26,538 bases of DNA from Thoreauomyces humboldtii (taxonomy: Eukaryota; Chytridiomycota; Chytridiomycetes; Spizellomycetales; Powellomycetaceae), in assembly GCA_027596035.1 (NCBI GenBank), contig JADGJA010000273.1, forward strand, positions 1 to 26,538, given 5' to 3'. Under the pieces are notes generated by a model. The model was not told the DNA's origin, ran no database searches, and saw only the letters and a program-made list of their open reading frames with translations. The position numbers were made by a program, and so were the translations under genes. Positions within the stretch are counted from its first letter, which is position 1. Each line of letters opens with the position of its first letter. Below, one piece after another: positions 25,254 to 26,538 of the stretch.

Positions 25254-26538
25254 TGCGTGTTGAGGTGTAATGAATGGGTGGGTTGGGGGAAAAAGAAATA
25301 AAAAACGCAACAGAGAGGAGGAGGAGGAGAGGGGAAGGGAACGCGCGAGTTGAACAGATCAATCAACACGCACAGCCACCCTCCTCCTGGCTCGCTCCGC
25401 ACAGAGTTCTGCTGAGGCCATCTCGAGCGAATCTCAAGCGACACCCTTTGCAGCCTTGCAGCGACCCGGACTGAGCGGATGTTCCTGCTGTTCAGAAGTC
25501 CTCGTCGACAAGTGGGAGATGCGTACGATCTTTAAACTTCCCAAAAGAAAAGGTCATACAGAATCAGGCACGGGGGGTGAGGCGGCGGCGCAGGTCTCGT
25601 CAAGCAGGTCTTGGAGCTATCCAAGGTCCCGACGTATTCAAGGTCATTCAATAACCACCCTGGTTTCTGCCATCACGACTTCGGGCAGTTATCGGTTCCG
25701 CAATCGGTGTCTCCCGTCTGCGAAGCACCCTTTCCCTCCGTTTATGTCCTGGGACGGGTGGTCGGACCGCCAAGCTGGACTTGCGGCTGTCGGCTTGCGG
25801 CAACCTCGAAGCTTGTCCGGGATCTCACCGCTCCATTCCGTCGCCCCCTGATGGATCCACTTCAGGAATTGATGCAATCCCCTGAAACGAGATCTGACGC
25901 GTAGATTGATCATACACTCCCTTGGTCGGGAGGCGCGCCTGCACAGCCATTGACGAATGCCGGCACGCATAGCATATGATCGAAGGCCGCGTGATGGTAA
26001 GTCCTCTTCTGTTTCTTTGATTTTCAATCTTCCAGGTTGGTGGTTCTCGTTCAGCTCGCAATCAAATTGCCAAGTCCAACCCCTTCTCGGTCGTGACGAA
26101 ACCAAAGCAGGCACATCATCATCGAATGAAGAGAAAGGTATCTCATTGTGCACGATGCGAGAAGGTGCCCTCTCGATAGAGTACCGCGGGGTTGGGATAG
26201 AAACCCCGAAACCGAGCAAATGAACAGATAAGATGATGTCTTGACTGATCCAACAGGAAACATGATCGTTGAATGTGGGCCGAGGGGACATCTCCCACCA
26301 CAGAAATTCGGAAAATATGCAAGGAATTGATTCTAGGCCCGCTCAGCGTCTTATCTGTTTTGTTTTTCTCGTCCCCGGAATGAGTGCCGTTTGCTTGTAC
26401 ACGTGAACGAGGTGAACAGAGTTGCCTCGTGGGGAAAGCGGTCAGGGACAGGAACCCTTGAATAGGTGGAAGCCGCTCGGCGGAGTTGATGGGGGCACCT
26501 ATCGAAACTCCCTCCCACGGCCATAGTCTCTTGCGATC
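25254..26538. other. right flank, mostly without recognisable genes
   Basis: The first about 150 bp, including a purine-rich plus-strand run (25285-25345), should be the SSF1 promoter. Beyond that I see only the doubtful 200-codon minus frame and shorter frames without motifs. Promoter or first exons of a plus-strand gene starting beyond the window may be present but cannot be identified. Confidence 0.4.
25689..26291 (-). CDS. uncertain 200-codon open frame
   Basis: An ATG-started frame of 200 codons runs on the minus strand in otherwise gene-free sequence. It has no signal peptide, membrane segment or motif I recognise, and its composition (many Arg, Ser, Pro, Ile) is ordinary. A 97-codon plus-strand frame (25611-25904) overlaps it. 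At this base composition a chance frame of this length is plausible, so I list it only as a possibility. Confidence 0.15.
   Translation of the reverse strand: MSPRPTFNDHVSCWISQDIILSVHLLGFGVSIPTPRYSIERAPSRIVHNEIPFSSFDDDVPALVSSRPRRGWTWQFDCELNENHQPGRLKIKETEEDLPSRGLRSYAMRAGIRQWLCRRASRPRECMINLRVRSRFRGLHQFLKWIHQGATEWSGEIPDKLRGCRKPTAASPAWRSDHPSQDINGGKGCFADGRHRLRNR

Overview
This window is nuclear DNA from a fungus, most likely a basidiomycete (perhaps a tremellomycete-type yeast; this placement is inference). Genes sit on both strands with gaps of a few hundred bases. Nearly every gene is split by several short introns of about 45-110 nt, with GT(A/G)NG(T)-type donors and CTNA(C)-like branch sites. 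The proteins are eukaryotic housekeeping families. There is no sign of operons, CRISPR or other prokaryotic features. I rebuilt exon structures by hand: each junction was chosen so that reading frame, splice dinucleotides and family motifs agree. All eleven main gene models give totals divisible by three and end at a stop codon.

Layout from left to right. 1-1340: gene-poor, with a decayed Ty1/copia-type Gag-like fragment on the minus strand. 1341-3393 (+): conserved protein of unknown function with a Cys-rich C-terminus. 3605-4330 (-): mitochondrial ribosomal protein uL13m. 4331-6047: no convincing gene. 6048-7195 (+): secreted Ser/Thr-rich protein with a six-cysteine C-terminal module. 7970-10379 (+): NOP2 rRNA m5C methyltransferase. 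10621-14191 (-): AFG2/SPATA5-type double AAA ATPase in 15 exons. 14414-15495 (+): SRR1/BER1-family protein. 15910-18455 (+): CreB/USP12/46-type deubiquitinase. 18628-19977 (-): thiamine pyrophosphokinase. 20219-21420 (+): aldose 1-epimerase. 21733-23499 (+): fumarylacetoacetase. 23789-25253 (-): SSF1/Peter Pan Brix-domain protein. 25254-26538: no convincing gene.

Functional picture. NOP2, AFG2 and SSF1 all act in making the 60S ribosomal subunit, and uL13m belongs to the mitochondrial large subunit, so four of eleven genes concern large ribosomal subunits. Known roles in the other families are protein deubiquitination (possibly carbon catabolite repression), thiamine cofactor synthesis, hexose anomer interconversion and tyrosine breakdown. 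Three gene pairs are divergent with short shared promoter spaces or clear gaps (uL13m/secreted protein, AFG2/SRR1, TPK/epimerase), and four are convergent.

I found no obvious new multi-gene system. The most unusual items are gene-structural: a 14-nt microexon that places an intron inside the catalytic cysteine codon of the deubiquitinase, and a probable GC-AG first intron in SSF1 after a 12-nt coding exon. At the protein level, the two interesting unknowns are the 598-aa protein ending in CCGCF and the secreted six-cysteine protein.
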